From Thiomicrospira microaerophila (GTDB lineage: Bacteria > Pseudomonadota > Gammaproteobacteria > Thiomicrospirales > Thiomicrospiraceae), in NCBI RefSeq assembly GCF_000934765.1, contig NZ_JYNN01000002.1, forward strand, positions 98,777-150,080: a stretch of DNA of 51,304 nucleotides. Reading direction: 5' to 3'. Made by a program: the position numbers and the translations under genes. Below, piece after piece: positions 1 through 8,974 of this stretch. Within the stretch, counting starts at the first letter, position 1, and every line of letters starts with the position of its first letter. Under the pieces are notes generated by a model. That model was not told where the DNA came from, ran no database searches, and worked only from the letters and a program-made list of their open reading frames with translations.

Positions 1-95
<95 letters not shown>

Positions 96-123
96 TAAGG
101 CTATCTTTTTAATAGATAGCACG

Positions 124-157
124 AGCCCGCATAAGTTATCTTTTGCGGGCTTTTTTT
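124..157 (+). terminator. Rho-independent terminator of the gene left of the window
   Basis: A perfect 7-bp GC-rich stem (AGCCCGC / GCGGGCT) with a 14-nt loop is followed by seven T residues. A second AT-rich hairpin (GCTATCT / AGATAGC, 100-120) precedes it. The position just after the stop codon of the repeat ORF fits termination of that gene. Confidence 0.8.
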
Positions 158-168
158 ATTTACATTTC

Positions 169-177
169 TGTTATAAT
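169..177 (+). promoter_or_regulatory. Extended -10 promoter for the PAS histidine kinase
   Basis: The sequence TGTTATAAT is a TGn extended -10 with a perfect TATAAT hexamer. No good -35 box is present, as expected for extended -10 promoters. It lies between the upstream terminator and the ATG at 218, leaving a leader of roughly 35 nt. Confidence 0.6.
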
Positions 178-217
178 TCGCACAATTTATTTTTATTGAG
201 GTATTGGGGTAATTTAC

Positions 218-1417
218 ATGATTAAGCATTATCTTGAAAAAGAGTTACAAGACGAGTTGGCTCAGTCAGGATTTTTGCTTCAATTTTTAGATCAGAATGT
301 ATTAGATGGCCTATGGTATTGGGATTTGCAAGCACCTAAAAAAGAATGGATGAGTCCAAAGTTTTGGCAGGTGTTGGGTTATGATCCGGCGAAAAAGACA
401 CATAATCCAGATGAGTGGCAAGATATTATTCATCCTGATGATTTAAAAATTGCAAACGAAAATTTTGAAAAACACTTGGCTGATGAAACCCATCCTTATG
501 ATCAAGTGGTGCGCTATAAGCATTTTGATGGGCATTGGGTTTGGGTACGCTGCCGTGGTCAGGTTATTCGCGACGAAGCGGGGAAGCCTAAGCGCTTGCT
601 AGGCGTACATACCGAGCTTACTGATTATATTCAAACTAAGCATCAGCTCGATGAAACGCTCAAAGAAATAAATCACTTGAGTAAGGCCAAGGTGCAAATG
701 TTTTCGAATATGAGCCATGAGTTTTTTACGCCGCTAAATGCGATTTCGGGATATACCGATTTAGTGTTGGTAAGCACTAAAGAACCAGACACAATCCGGC
801 GTTTAGAGATCGCAAAGTCGCAAATTGTGCATTTAACCCGTTTGCTACAAGAGATTTTATTATTCAGTCGTCTTGAGGCGCACCAGGTCAAGCCTTTAGA
901 GGCCTCGTTTACCATGCAAATGCTATTTAAAGAGTTATTTAGTGTTGATTATTTTGATCGTATTCCACCAAAAATTAAGTTTTTGCCAATGCTTTTTATC
1001 CCTTTCAACCTTGCTTTCAAAGCTGATTTTGTTCGAATTGTTAAGGTTTTAGAACACCTCATTGAGAATGCGATTAAGTTTACTAAAGAAGGCTGTGTTG
1101 AGCTGAAAATCGAAGCTAGCCCTGATCACCCGTTTGATAATTGGAAGAGTGAAACGGCTTGGGTTCGATTTAGTGTGATCGATCAAGGTATTGGTATAGC
1201 AGAAGCGGATAGAGCGGCTATTTTTGAGCCATTTAACCAGGTTGATAACTCAGATGGTCGTGCATTTGGTGGGGTGGGTATTGGTTTGTCGATAGTCAAA
1301 GCGTTTCTTACCATGATGGGGGTTGAGTTGGAGATCGAAAGTGAGCTAGGCAAGGGTAGCCAGTTTAGCTTTGTATTGCCACTTCAACGTGACCCGATGA
1401 ATGATGCACCGCCTTAA
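218..1417 (+). CDS. PAS-domain hybrid-free histidine kinase, cytoplasmic
   Basis: This 399-residue sensor kinase has no membrane segment, so it should sense in the cytoplasm. Residues ~25-137 form a PAS domain of the PAS_3 type, with the HPDD motif and a WVWVRCRG strand. The dimerisation/phosphoacceptor helix contains MSHEFFTPLN, with His167. The ATPase domain has the N box (HLIENAIKFT, Asn284), the G1 box (DQGIGI, 322-327), FEPF at 336-339 and the G2 box (GGVGIGLSIV, 351-360), so it appears catalytically complete. It has no receiver domain. It stands alone on the plus strand and converges on a minus-strand two-component operon whose last gene ends 5 bp away. That operon contains the nearest response regulator, but partnership with it is only a guess. 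The ligand or cofactor of the PAS domain is unknown. Confidence 0.9.
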   Translation: MIKHYLEKELQDELAQSGFLLQFLDQNVLDGLWYWDLQAPKKEWMSPKFWQVLGYDPAKKTHNPDEWQDIIHPDDLKIANENFEKHLADETHPYDQVVRYKHFDGHWVWVRCRGQVIRDEAGKPKRLLGVHTELTDYIQTKHQLDETLKEINHLSKAKVQMFSNMSHEFFTPLNAISGYTDLVLVSTKEPDTIRRLEIAKSQIVHLTRLLQEILLFSRLEAHQVKPLEASFTMQMLFKELFSVDYFDRIPPKIKFLPMLFIPFNLAFKADFVRIVKVLEHLIENAIKFTKEGCVELKIEASPDHPFDNWKSETAWVRFSVIDQGIGIAEADRAAIFEPFNQVDNSDGRAFGGVGIGLSIVKAFLTMMGVELEIESELGKGSQFSFVLPLQRDPMNDAPP

Positions 1418-1422
1418 TCCGG

Positions 1423-3384
1423 TTAAAACGCTGTTGACGCGTTTATGTTTAATTCAGCGGTTGCATAAGGTGTTAAGCGGAGTGTAAATCGAGCGCCAAG
1501 AGGGGTGTTTATGGCCTCTATGTGGCCGAATAGTCGCTCTTCTGTAAGCAGTTTTGCAATACTTAAGCCTATGCCAATGCCGCCTTGTTGCTTGTCGCTG
1601 ACAAAATTTTCAAAGATACGTGCAATGGGTTTAATTTGAATGCCTCCAGCCTCGTCTTCTATCCAAATAATGACATGGGGCTGGAGATAATCATAGCCCA
1701 TGGTGAGTGTTGAGCCTTCAATTTTGCGCTCAAGAAGAAAATCTAACGCATTGTCTAATAAAATCATTAATACGTGTGATAGAGCACCGGTATCAGTCTT
1801 AATGCTGATTTCACCTGAGGGCTTTATCCATTGAATTTTTGTGCGAGTCATGCTGATTTTTCCGCTTAACAGGTCGAGAACTTTTTGCGTTGTTTTGCTT
1901 ATTTCGTTTGAATTAACGTGCGGCTTTACATTATAGAAGTTTTTGAAGTCATCAACTGTATTCTGAAGTATGTCAACCTGTTGGCGCATACTTGGTAAGA
2001 TTGCATTTAAGCGAGCGTGATTTTTGTCATTGGATATTTGATTTAAAGTTTGTATTAAGCACAGTTGACTACCTAGCCTCACTAGGGGGAGCTTAGCTTG
2101 GTGGGTGATATTGCTAAATGTTTGACCAATGTTGGCGCTTCGATTTTGAGATAGTAACACGAGTTGTTGTTTTTTATGTTGAGCCTGCATGACACTAATG
2201 CGCTGTCCTATTGCTAATGCTATAAAAATGGTGTGGCTCACATAGGCCAGTGCAGGTAACAGTGCGCTGAAATGTGTGAGTGTGATAACACCAGTAAGTG
2301 TCGCAATTTGTATCGAGTTGGCAAGAACCAAAACAAATTGATCAATAAGATAAAGGTGTGCCCCGGAGAGCTTGAGTTGTATAGCAACAAATGCAACAAA
2401 AAATGGAATCAGCATTGCAATCACAGCAATGACTTGAAGCGTTTTGTTTATCACCAGTAAATTGGGATTGAGAAAAATAGCGTATAAATAAAACATGATC
2501 ACAAATACTTCAATTAAAATCAAACCGACCAATACACGGTGTAAAAATGGCATGTTCTTGCGGGTTTCAAAGAAAGTAATCGCAAATAGCGCTAGAAAAA
2601 CTAATGAAAGCGCATAAAAAATCCAGAGGCTAAGGTTAATCATTTCTAGCCAATTTTCAAATAGTGCGATGTTTCTGAGAAAGCCATTAATCGCAATTTG
2701 AAAAACTGCACCAAAAACAACCATGCCAATAAATACAAAAAGCGCAGGCATTTTCAAACTAGCAAATAAATTTAAATGATAAATGGTTAACATTAAAACC
2801 AGCCCAAATAGTAATCCCCATATGAAGTTGATTTGAATGTTGGTATAGGCAAATTCTGCGGTGCTATTAATGATCCAGTTAGCTTCTACTGGTCCTGTGC
2901 TTTTTAACTCGGATAGAATGCTCATTTTTTGATTTGGTTCAAGCAATATAGGAATGGCACTATAGCGATGGATGATCGGGTGATTTTCCGCTGGATATAG
3001 GTCACCTAATAACCATGTGTTAGCTGCTTGGTCATTTTTTATTAACTTTACCTGGATGTGATCCATGCCCGCTCGGGGGTTGTATAGAATGAGGTTTTGA
3101 GTTTGCTCGGAGGTGTTTTGGATGGTCAACAGCGTCCAAATAGGGCTTTTGATATAACCAAGGTTACTTTTTTCAAGTGGTTTCCAGGCATCCAATTGGA
3201 TTATATCTTGCGCCGTGTAGGTGTGTGTCGAATCAATTACATACTGAATATATTCTGTCGCACTTATTTTGCTTTGCGTGCCATCTAAAAATAATGTATT
3301 GGTCCAGCCGGTTGTGCTGTATAGCAAAATAGTTAAACCGGTACATATTGGAGATCTTAAGATCCGTCGTATAGCATTGTTCAT
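1423..3384 (-). CDS. 7TMR-DISM sensor histidine kinase (complete)
   Basis: A 653-residue inner-membrane kinase. A signal sequence (residues 1-28) precedes a periplasmic 7TMR-DISMED2-like domain (~30-180). Seven predicted membrane helices (~183-395) form the 7TMR-DISM core, a family known for carbohydrate-like extracellular sensing. The cytoplasmic part has a divergent H box (ITHQAKLPLV, His428), an N box (ILLDNALDF, Asn545), a G1-like EDEAGGI and an intact G2 loop (GGIGIGLSIA). Kinase activity is therefore plausible. It is the last gene of a minus-strand operon and its ATG overlaps the upstream paralogue's stop by 4 bp (ATGA), so the two are translationally coupled. The neighbouring 629-residue paralogue has lost the key residues, so this copy probably supplies the enzymatic activity of the pair. 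Confidence 0.9.
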   Translation of the reverse strand: MNNAIRRILRSPICTGLTILLYSTTGWTNTLFLDGTQSKISATEYIQYVIDSTHTYTAQDIIQLDAWKPLEKSNLGYIKSPIWTLLTIQNTSEQTQNLILYNPRAGMDHIQVKLIKNDQAANTWLLGDLYPAENHPIIHRYSAIPILLEPNQKMSILSELKSTGPVEANWIINSTAEFAYTNIQINFIWGLLFGLVLMLTIYHLNLFASLKMPALFVFIGMVVFGAVFQIAINGFLRNIALFENWLEMINLSLWIFYALSLVFLALFAITFFETRKNMPFLHRVLVGLILIEVFVIMFYLYAIFLNPNLLVINKTLQVIAVIAMLIPFFVAFVAIQLKLSGAHLYLIDQFVLVLANSIQIATLTGVITLTHFSALLPALAYVSHTIFIALAIGQRISVMQAQHKKQQLVLLSQNRSANIGQTFSNITHQAKLPLVRLGSQLCLIQTLNQISNDKNHARLNAILPSMRQQVDILQNTVDDFKNFYNVKPHVNSNEISKTTQKVLDLLSGKISMTRTKIQWIKPSGEISIKTDTGALSHVLMILLDNALDFLLERKIEGSTLTMGYDYLQPHVIIWIEDEAGGIQIKPIARIFENFVSDKQQGGIGIGLSIAKLLTEERLFGHIEAINTPLGARFTLRLTPYATAELNINASTAF

Positions 3385-5270
3385 TGGTTTCGACCTGATT
3401 GAACGGATAAAGGAAGCAGTAAGTCAATTTGAAGCATTTGATTGGTAATGTAATAGCTCATATGGCCATCAAGTTTATCTTCAACAAGTACCTGAGCTGT
3501 ATTTAGTGTTATCGCGTTTAAAGATGTCTGCGCTGGATCTGTCATTTCCCAAGCAATATTTTTAATGCTTAACATCATCTGTTGATTGATTAATTCAAGC
3601 TGGATTTGCACGCTCTGTGGTGTTTGTTGAATATTTGTTGCGATATCCAGAAGTAACATTAATACCTGAGAAAAGGTATTGGGGTAGCTGAGAATCTGAA
3701 TAGGCTGGGGCGCATAAATGTCAAAAGTGGTCATGCTCCAAGCTTGTTTGCCTTTAATGAGGCTGAACACTTCGTCTAAGCGTTTTCTCACATCAAATGA
3801 ACTGGCTTTTTTATCAGTGGTATAAAGGTTAAGAAATTTATATACGGTGTCATTGAGTCCTTGAAGACTGACTTGCATTTTATCAATAAGCCTGTTTATT
3901 GTAGCTTGGTTGTTTTTGCCAGGATGTTGAACTAATCGGGTTTCAAGCTCGGTGAGTTGTGATCCTAATTGTACTAGCGGTACTCGCCATTCATAGGAAA
4001 TGCTGCCAAAAGCGTGGCTAATAGAGCTAAAGCGTGATTGTGCAATCATTAATTGACGTTGGCGTTCATGCTCTTGTTTTAGTTTAGCAATACGATGGGC
4101 AAAGGCTAGAGATAAAAAGAATAAATCAAGTAGCACCCCGATAGGAATTGCAAACGAGGTGAATTGGTTGTTAGGCAGCAGTCCTTCTAAAACCATAATT
4201 TGTATTAAATGTCCTGCCATTAAAGCGGTTTGCCCACTCAAATAGAGACCAGCACCTATTAATTTGTAACGCAGGGCTATAATGCCGACGACAACGGGAA
4301 GAGTGAATCCAATATAAGCAATTGTTAACCCCGGTATCATGTGCCCCATTAGCTGGACTAGGCCACTTAAATGGGCAAAAAATGCGATGAGGTAGATCAA
4401 AATAGCCAGCTGAAGTAGTTTGTGTAAACGAGGTAGATGATGCTTTGTGTTGAAAAAGAGAATTGAAAAATAGGTTAAGCTAGCGAGTATTAAAAATGGG
4501 GTCACCCAAGTCATTAAACTGACTAAATAAATGCTAAGCCCAGTTGGATCAAATCGGAGTATGCCCTTGGTAGCATATTGATAGTAAAGTGAGAGGAGTG
4601 CAAAAGTGATGTAGGGCCACAGAGCTTGTTGATGAATCTGACGCATAACTAAAAAGTTATAAATGACAAAAAACAAAATTAATCCGCCAAAAATACCCCA
4701 AAGTAAAGTTTTGGATTGAGATTGTTTGGAAAAGGTTTTCGGGTCAGTTATGCGCCAATCGACTTGGTAAGCGCCTAGTGTTTCTAAGCGGGTATATAAG
4801 GTTACTTGTTGGTCTGGCTCAAGAATAAGCAAGAGCGTGCTAAATTGATGAGGAATAGGTTGGTCTTTTACGGAACGATGTAGGCCGAGTTCATAGTACG
4901 CCGTCTTGTTGATAGCGCCTTGCGTTTGAAAAATAAGGAGAACATCAATTTTATCCATACCCGCATAAGGATTATAGAGAATAAAACGCTGGGGTTCTGA
5001 AGATAGGTTGACGATCGCTAATCGTGTAAAAATAGGCGTAAATTGAAAGCCAAGACGCGTGTTTTTTAACGGCTTCCATGCGGTGGATTCCTGTATTGTT
5101 TGCCAATCCGTATCCGCATGAGATGTAAACTGCCATTGCATATAATCAAGAGTAGGGTGGTCACCTTGGAGTGAATTAACAACAAGGATTGGGGTTGAAT
5201 GGGCCTGTAAAGGCCAGCATAAAATTATAAATTTTAGAATCCAACCCCAGGCTACTCGATCTGTGAGCAT
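3381..5270 (-). CDS. 7TMR-DISM histidine pseudokinase paralogue
   Basis: This 629-residue protein shares the layout of its downstream neighbour: signal sequence (1-25), periplasmic DISMED2-like domain (~28-180), seven membrane helices (~188-392) and a kinase-like tail. Around the H box the two align without gaps (both continue PLV.LGSQL), but the phosphoacceptor is replaced: ISYEWRVPLV has Tyr426 where the neighbour has His428. The N-box Asn is also lost (LLLDIATNI against ILLDNALDF), and no G1 or G2 glycine loop can be found. It should not autophosphorylate or bind ATP normally. The intact membrane half argues for a retained sensing or heterodimer role rather than decay. It lies between the response regulator (19-bp gap) and the active paralogue (4-bp overlap). 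Confidence 0.87.
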   Translation of the reverse strand: MLTDRVAWGWILKFIILCWPLQAHSTPILVVNSLQGDHPTLDYMQWQFTSHADTDWQTIQESTAWKPLKNTRLGFQFTPIFTRLAIVNLSSEPQRFILYNPYAGMDKIDVLLIFQTQGAINKTAYYELGLHRSVKDQPIPHQFSTLLLILEPDQQVTLYTRLETLGAYQVDWRITDPKTFSKQSQSKTLLWGIFGGLILFFVIYNFLVMRQIHQQALWPYITFALLSLYYQYATKGILRFDPTGLSIYLVSLMTWVTPFLILASLTYFSILFFNTKHHLPRLHKLLQLAILIYLIAFFAHLSGLVQLMGHMIPGLTIAYIGFTLPVVVGIIALRYKLIGAGLYLSGQTALMAGHLIQIMVLEGLLPNNQFTSFAIPIGVLLDLFFLSLAFAHRIAKLKQEHERQRQLMIAQSRFSSISHAFGSISYEWRVPLVQLGSQLTELETRLVQHPGKNNQATINRLIDKMQVSLQGLNDTVYKFLNLYTTDKKASSFDVRKRLDEVFSLIKGKQAWSMTTFDIYAPQPIQILSYPNTFSQVLMLLLDIATNIQQTPQSVQIQLELINQQMMLSIKNIAWEMTDPAQTSLNAITLNTAQVLVEDKLDGHMSYYITNQMLQIDLLLPLSVQSGRNQ

Positions 5271-5289
5271 GCGCTTATTCAGTTGGTAT

Positions 5290-5982
5290 TTAGGGCGTTA
5301 AGTAACCGAGATCTTTGACGCTAACAATCGCATCCTTTCCCAGCTTTTTTCGTAGACGATAGACAAGGTTGCGCAATCCTGCGGCTGAATAGTCTTCATC
5401 ACCAAGCTGTGACTCAACTTCATCAATGCGGATCAATTGCCCACGGCGTTTGAGTAGTATGTTTAAAAATAGTCGTTCATTTTTTGTAAGTGTAAACCGG
5501 CCTTCTTCACTAATTACCGTATTGCTTAGGATGTGATACTCCGTCCCATTTTTAAATGTTTGTAATAAACGACCAGACTTAGTAACCTGTTGTGCGCAAG
5601 CAATGAGGGTATCTTTTAAAGTTTGAAAATTTACGGGTTTGACCAAGTAATCAACAAGGTTGAGCTTAATCGCCGTCATGAGTTGAGATTCTTCTTTATA
5701 GCTAGTCATAATGAGTATAGGTACTTGTTCATCTTGCTCACGAATTTTTTGTGCAACACTCAATCCATTTAGCAATGGCATGCTAATGTCTAAAATGACC
5801 ACATGCACGCTTTGTTTTTGAAATTGCTCATAAGCCTCAACACCGTTGCTAGCCAAAATTACTTGGTTAAAAAACATGCCTAAGGTTTCTCCAATTGTAT
5901 CACGTAAAATCGTATCATCATCGGCAAATAATACGTTTAGCTGGTTTAATACATTGATTGCTTGTGATTGTGTTGCATTCAT
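5290..5982 (-). CDS. OmpR/PhoB-type response regulator
   Basis: A 230-residue transcription factor and first gene of the operon with the two 7TMR-DISM proteins. The receiver domain (~12-125) has the acidic triad FADDD (21-23), phosphoacceptor Asp65 in ILDISMP, Thr93 in MTSY and Lys115 in LVKP, so it should be phosphorylatable. The C-terminal winged helix (~145-228) has the helix pattern ..LTKNERLFLNILLK.. and ends in a beta hairpin typical of Trans_reg_C. I chose the ATG at 5982, which has AGAG about ten bases upstream. A TTG at 6027 would add 15 residues but lacks a ribosome site. The likely cognate kinase is the 653-residue 7TMR-DISM protein. Target genes are not evident. Confidence 0.9.
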   Translation of the reverse strand: MNATQSQAINVLNQLNVLFADDDTILRDTIGETLGMFFNQVILASNGVEAYEQFQKQSVHVVILDISMPLLNGLSVAQKIREQDEQVPILIMTSYKEESQLMTAIKLNLVDYLVKPVNFQTLKDTLIACAQQVTKSGRLLQTFKNGTEYHILSNTVISEEGRFTLTKNERLFLNILLKRRGQLIRIDEVESQLGDEDYSAAGLRNLVYRLRKKLGKDAIVSVKDLGYLTP

Positions 5983-6064
5983 TTGTGTTTTCTCTAGTCT
6001 CGTTCTATCCAAAAATAAGCTTAACAAACAAAAGTCTTACAAAAATCTTACAAACAAAAAAAGT

Positions 6065-6288
6065 CAGGGCAAACCCATCTAAATAATATAAAAAATCACA
6101 CGTCATTGCGAGGCCGAAGGCTGTGGCAATCTGTTGCAGACTGCGCACGCCCTTGAGAGATTGCCGCGTCGCTGCGCTCCTCGCAATGACGGGCATTTTC
6201 TAAGCTTAATGGCAATGACGTTCAACGTGGGAGCGCGTATTTGTTATAACTTGTTGATTTATTATTTATTTAAGATGCGTTTGCCCTG
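6065..6288. mobile_element. MITE family 1, copy 1 (complete)
   Basis: A 224-bp element bounded by imperfect terminal inverted repeats (CAGGGCAAACCCATCT at the left; the complement of the right end reads CAGGGCAAACGCATCT). It contains the 89-bp palindromic core at 6102-6190 (GTCATTGCGAGG to CCTCGCAATGAC). Flanking 10-mers CAAAAAAAGT and CTAAAAATGT match at 8 of 10 positions, consistent with a decayed 10-bp target duplication as seen intact at copy 2. It encodes no protein; small ORFs inside are chance. Confidence 0.85.
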
Positions 6289-6775
6289 CTAAAAATGTTA
6301 ATGGGAGTTATATTTTAGCTGTTTTTTTTACGTGAATATTTTTTCAAGATTTTGTTGAGATTTTTTCCTATTAGAATTTGATCCATGCAAATTTAAAGGT
6401 ATTAATCGCCAATAACGTGTAGCGGGTTTTGCAAAGGTCTCGTTGTGAGACTTTTATAGCTTTGGTTTAGCGCCAATGTGTCAGAGGGTGTCAGGCGTTC
6501 ACATAAGTCTTTTATATAATCATTAAGGTATAGGAGCCTGTCGGACTAAAGCCAATCGGCGGCATAAAAACTGATTCAATCGAAGAAAGTGAAGGTAAAC
6601 CAGACTTTTTTTCGTTTCGACTAGTTTAGTCCGGCTGGCTCCTAGCGAGATTATTAAAGTTCAATTGGTTTTATTCGATTGTACTAAATAGTTGAATAAG
6701 TTAAGTTATTAATTTAATTGTATATTTGCGAATGTTGGTTTTTTACTAGAGTATTAAATAGGTTTAGGGTGGTGT
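6289..6775. other. Intergenic region upstream of the chemoreceptor
   Basis: A 487-bp gap. It holds a hairpin with a T run (6433-6456, GTCTC / GAGAC then CTTTT) that could be a terminator or attenuator, and a family 2 MITE at 6531-6644. The AT-rich remainder before the GTG at 6776 must carry the chemoreceptor promoter. I cannot identify a convincing sigma-28 or sigma-70 site in it. Confidence 0.5.
6531..6644. mobile_element. MITE family 2, copy A, with TA target duplication
   Basis: A 110-bp body (6533-6642) has inverted ends: GGAGCCTGTCGGACTAAA on the left, and on the right the imperfect complement ending GGCTCC. It is flanked by TA on both sides (6531-6532 and 6643-6644). TA duplication and short inverted ends are the signature of IS630/Tc1-mariner-type transposition, so this is probably a non-autonomous derivative. 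It encodes no protein. Confidence 0.8.
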
Positions 6776-8974
6776 GTGAATCAGGTTACGCAAAAAGAGT
6801 TTAAATTGTCCGATGAAATGGTGATAGTGTCTACAACTGATCTGAATGGAACAATTTTGCATTGTAATGACAGTTTTTTAAAAGCGGCTGGATTAACTCG
6901 AAACGAGGTAATTGGTAAGGCTCATAATATTTTACGCCATCCAGATGTGCCCGCTGCGGTTTTTAGAGATATGTGGCAAACCTTACAGTGTGGGAAGCCC
7001 TGGTCACAGGTTGTAAAAAATAAACGAAAAAATGGCGATCATTATTGGGTTAAAGCGTTTGCGACTCCTCTAAAACAAGGCCAGAAGATAACTGGCTATA
7101 TGTCCGTACGTTTTCCCGCAAAGCGAGATGAAATTAATCAGGCTGTTGAAGCTTACAGGTTAATAGAACAAGGTCGTTTGATGCTTTTGCGTGGTAAGCC
7201 GCATAGTGTTTTAAATTCATTAAGTCGATGGTTTTCATCTAAAAATGTTTTTCAATGGAGTGGGTTGGCGGCTGTTTTAAGTGCCGGATTTGGATTGTTT
7301 AGCTCACCGGATTTAGTCTATCCGTTTGTGCTTGGTTTTCTTGTTTTATCGGTATTTAGTGGGTATCGGTGGCGGTTTGTTTATAAAAGTGAAGTGCAAC
7401 AGATTCAACATAAATTAGTCGATCTGGCGAATGGTTATGTGCGCCAAGACTTTACCTTAGGCACGGGTTCTTTATTGGACACATTATCCGAATGCTTGCA
7501 GCCAGCCGTGGTAAGGCTCGGCTGGATGGCGCAGGAGGCTAAGGAGGCGAAAGCACAATCCGATGCGGTGTTACAAGCATTGGATTCGGCGACGAGTTGC
7601 ATTATGTTAGCGGATGCGGCTTATCAAATTAGCTATGTTAATCGTTCATTGTTAGAGATGCTTGGCGAAAATGAAGCCTGTTTTAAAACGGTATTGCCAC
7701 ATTTTCAGGTTAATAGCGTCAAGGGTTCAAATATTGATATTTTTCATACCCACCCTGAAGAAATAAGAGCGCGGCTTGATCAGATTAAAACCAGAATGGT
7801 TACGGAGCTACATATAGGCGGCTTGTCTTTTCTTTTAATCATTACACCTATTAGGCTGAATAACAAACGTTGTAGCACAATGGTTGAATGGCGAGATATT
7901 ACACAAGAAGTGCACATCGAAAACCAATTAAAATCGGTGATTGAGGATATATCGCATGGACAGTTCAAACCGATGGCGGTTAATTCGCAGGCAAAAGGGT
8001 TTTATCAACACCTTCAATCGGGTGTCAATCGTGTTATTGAAACGCTGCACAGCGCAATAACCGATATTACTTGTGTAGTGAGAGCACAAAGTCAGGGTGA
8101 TTTAACACAAACAATTACTCGGCACTACCGGGGAGATTTGTCAGACTTAACTCAGGCAATAAATCTTTCTACCGACAAGTTGAGTCAAGTTGTATCGGAG
8201 GTAAGAGAGGTTGCCTATCAGGTTAACCTTGAGGCTGAGGAAGTGTCTAATGATGCGCAAGAGCTCAGTTCTCGGGTTCAACAACAAGCAAGTGCTTTGG
8301 AGCAAACAGCGGCAACTATGACCCAAATGAATCATGTGGTCAGGCATAACTCACAAAATGCACTTGAAACGGAAACAGTGGCTTTACAGGTTGAACAAGA
8401 TATTTATCAAAGCCAATTAGTGATGCAGGATGCGATTGCTGCAATGGGAGAGATTCAGGATTTTAGTCATAAGATCGCTGACATTGTTGGCCTGATTGAC
8501 AGTATAGCATTTCAGACAAATCTACTGGCGCTGAATGCGGCCGTAGAAGCGGCGCGCGCGGGTGATCATGGGCGAGGGTTTGCTGTGGTGGCTTCTGAGG
8601 TGCGAGGATTAGCTCAAAAGTCAGCCGACGCAGCTAAGGACATACGTGAGCTTATTAAGCAAAGCGTGAAAAAAATTGAGCGTGGCAGTCGAGTGGCGGG
8701 TCAAGCGGGTGAGGCATTAAGTCAAGTGACGCTATCTGTACATCAGGTTACTGAAATGGTTCAGCAAATTGCATTGGCCTCTAATCAACAAGCTGAAGGT
8801 ATCGCGCAGGTTTATCAGGCTATCAACAGCATTGATCGGATTAGTCAAGAGAATGCAGGCTTAGTTGAGCGGGCTACTCGTGCATCATTGGGTTTAAGCG
8901 AGCAAGCAAGTAGTTTGAATCAAAGCATAGCGTTTTTTGAAACAAATAAGACTAAATCAAGGTTGATTAAATGA
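6776..8974 (+). CDS. Aer-like PAS methyl-accepting chemotaxis protein
   Basis: A 732-residue receptor. Residues ~10-130 match the FAD-type PAS of E. coli Aer closely ([34 protein letters not shown]), so it probably monitors redox state or electron transport (aerotaxis/energy taxis). A membrane hairpin follows (~158-200), with no periplasmic domain. Residues ~255-385 hold a second PAS-like domain, then HAMP-like linkers. The signalling domain (~480-715) contains the conserved tip with [20 protein letters not shown]. There is no C-terminal CheR/CheB-docking pentapeptide. The start is GTG, with AGGGTGG a few bases upstream. The stop overlaps the next ATG (ATGA), coupling it to a GGDEF-EAL protein and suggesting that redox taxis and c-di-GMP are controlled together. 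Confidence 0.93.
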   Translation: MNQVTQKEFKLSDEMVIVSTTDLNGTILHCNDSFLKAAGLTRNEVIGKAHNILRHPDVPAAVFRDMWQTLQCGKPWSQVVKNKRKNGDHYWVKAFATPLKQGQKITGYMSVRFPAKRDEINQAVEAYRLIEQGRLMLLRGKPHSVLNSLSRWFSSKNVFQWSGLAAVLSAGFGLFSSPDLVYPFVLGFLVLSVFSGYRWRFVYKSEVQQIQHKLVDLANGYVRQDFTLGTGSLLDTLSECLQPAVVRLGWMAQEAKEAKAQSDAVLQALDSATSCIMLADAAYQISYVNRSLLEMLGENEACFKTVLPHFQVNSVKGSNIDIFHTHPEEIRARLDQIKTRMVTELHIGGLSFLLIITPIRLNNKRCSTMVEWRDITQEVHIENQLKSVIEDISHGQFKPMAVNSQAKGFYQHLQSGVNRVIETLHSAITDITCVVRAQSQGDLTQTITRHYRGDLSDLTQAINLSTDKLSQVVSEVREVAYQVNLEAEEVSNDAQELSSRVQQQASALEQTAATMTQMNHVVRHNSQNALETETVALQVEQDIYQSQLVMQDAIAAMGEIQDFSHKIADIVGLIDSIAFQTNLLALNAAVEAARAGDHGRGFAVVASEVRGLAQKSADAAKDIRELIKQSVKKIERGSRVAGQAGEALSQVTLSVHQVTEMVQQIALASNQQAEGIAQVYQAINSIDRISQENAGLVERATRASLGLSEQASSLNQSIAFFETNKTKSRLIK

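Noticed and set aside
3381-5270. Calling the 629-residue protein an active histidine kinase
   Set aside because: The phospho-His, N-box Asn and glycine loops are absent.
6005-6196. Minus-strand ORF over MITE copy 1
   Set aside because: It is formed by the MITE palindrome and has no gene-like features.
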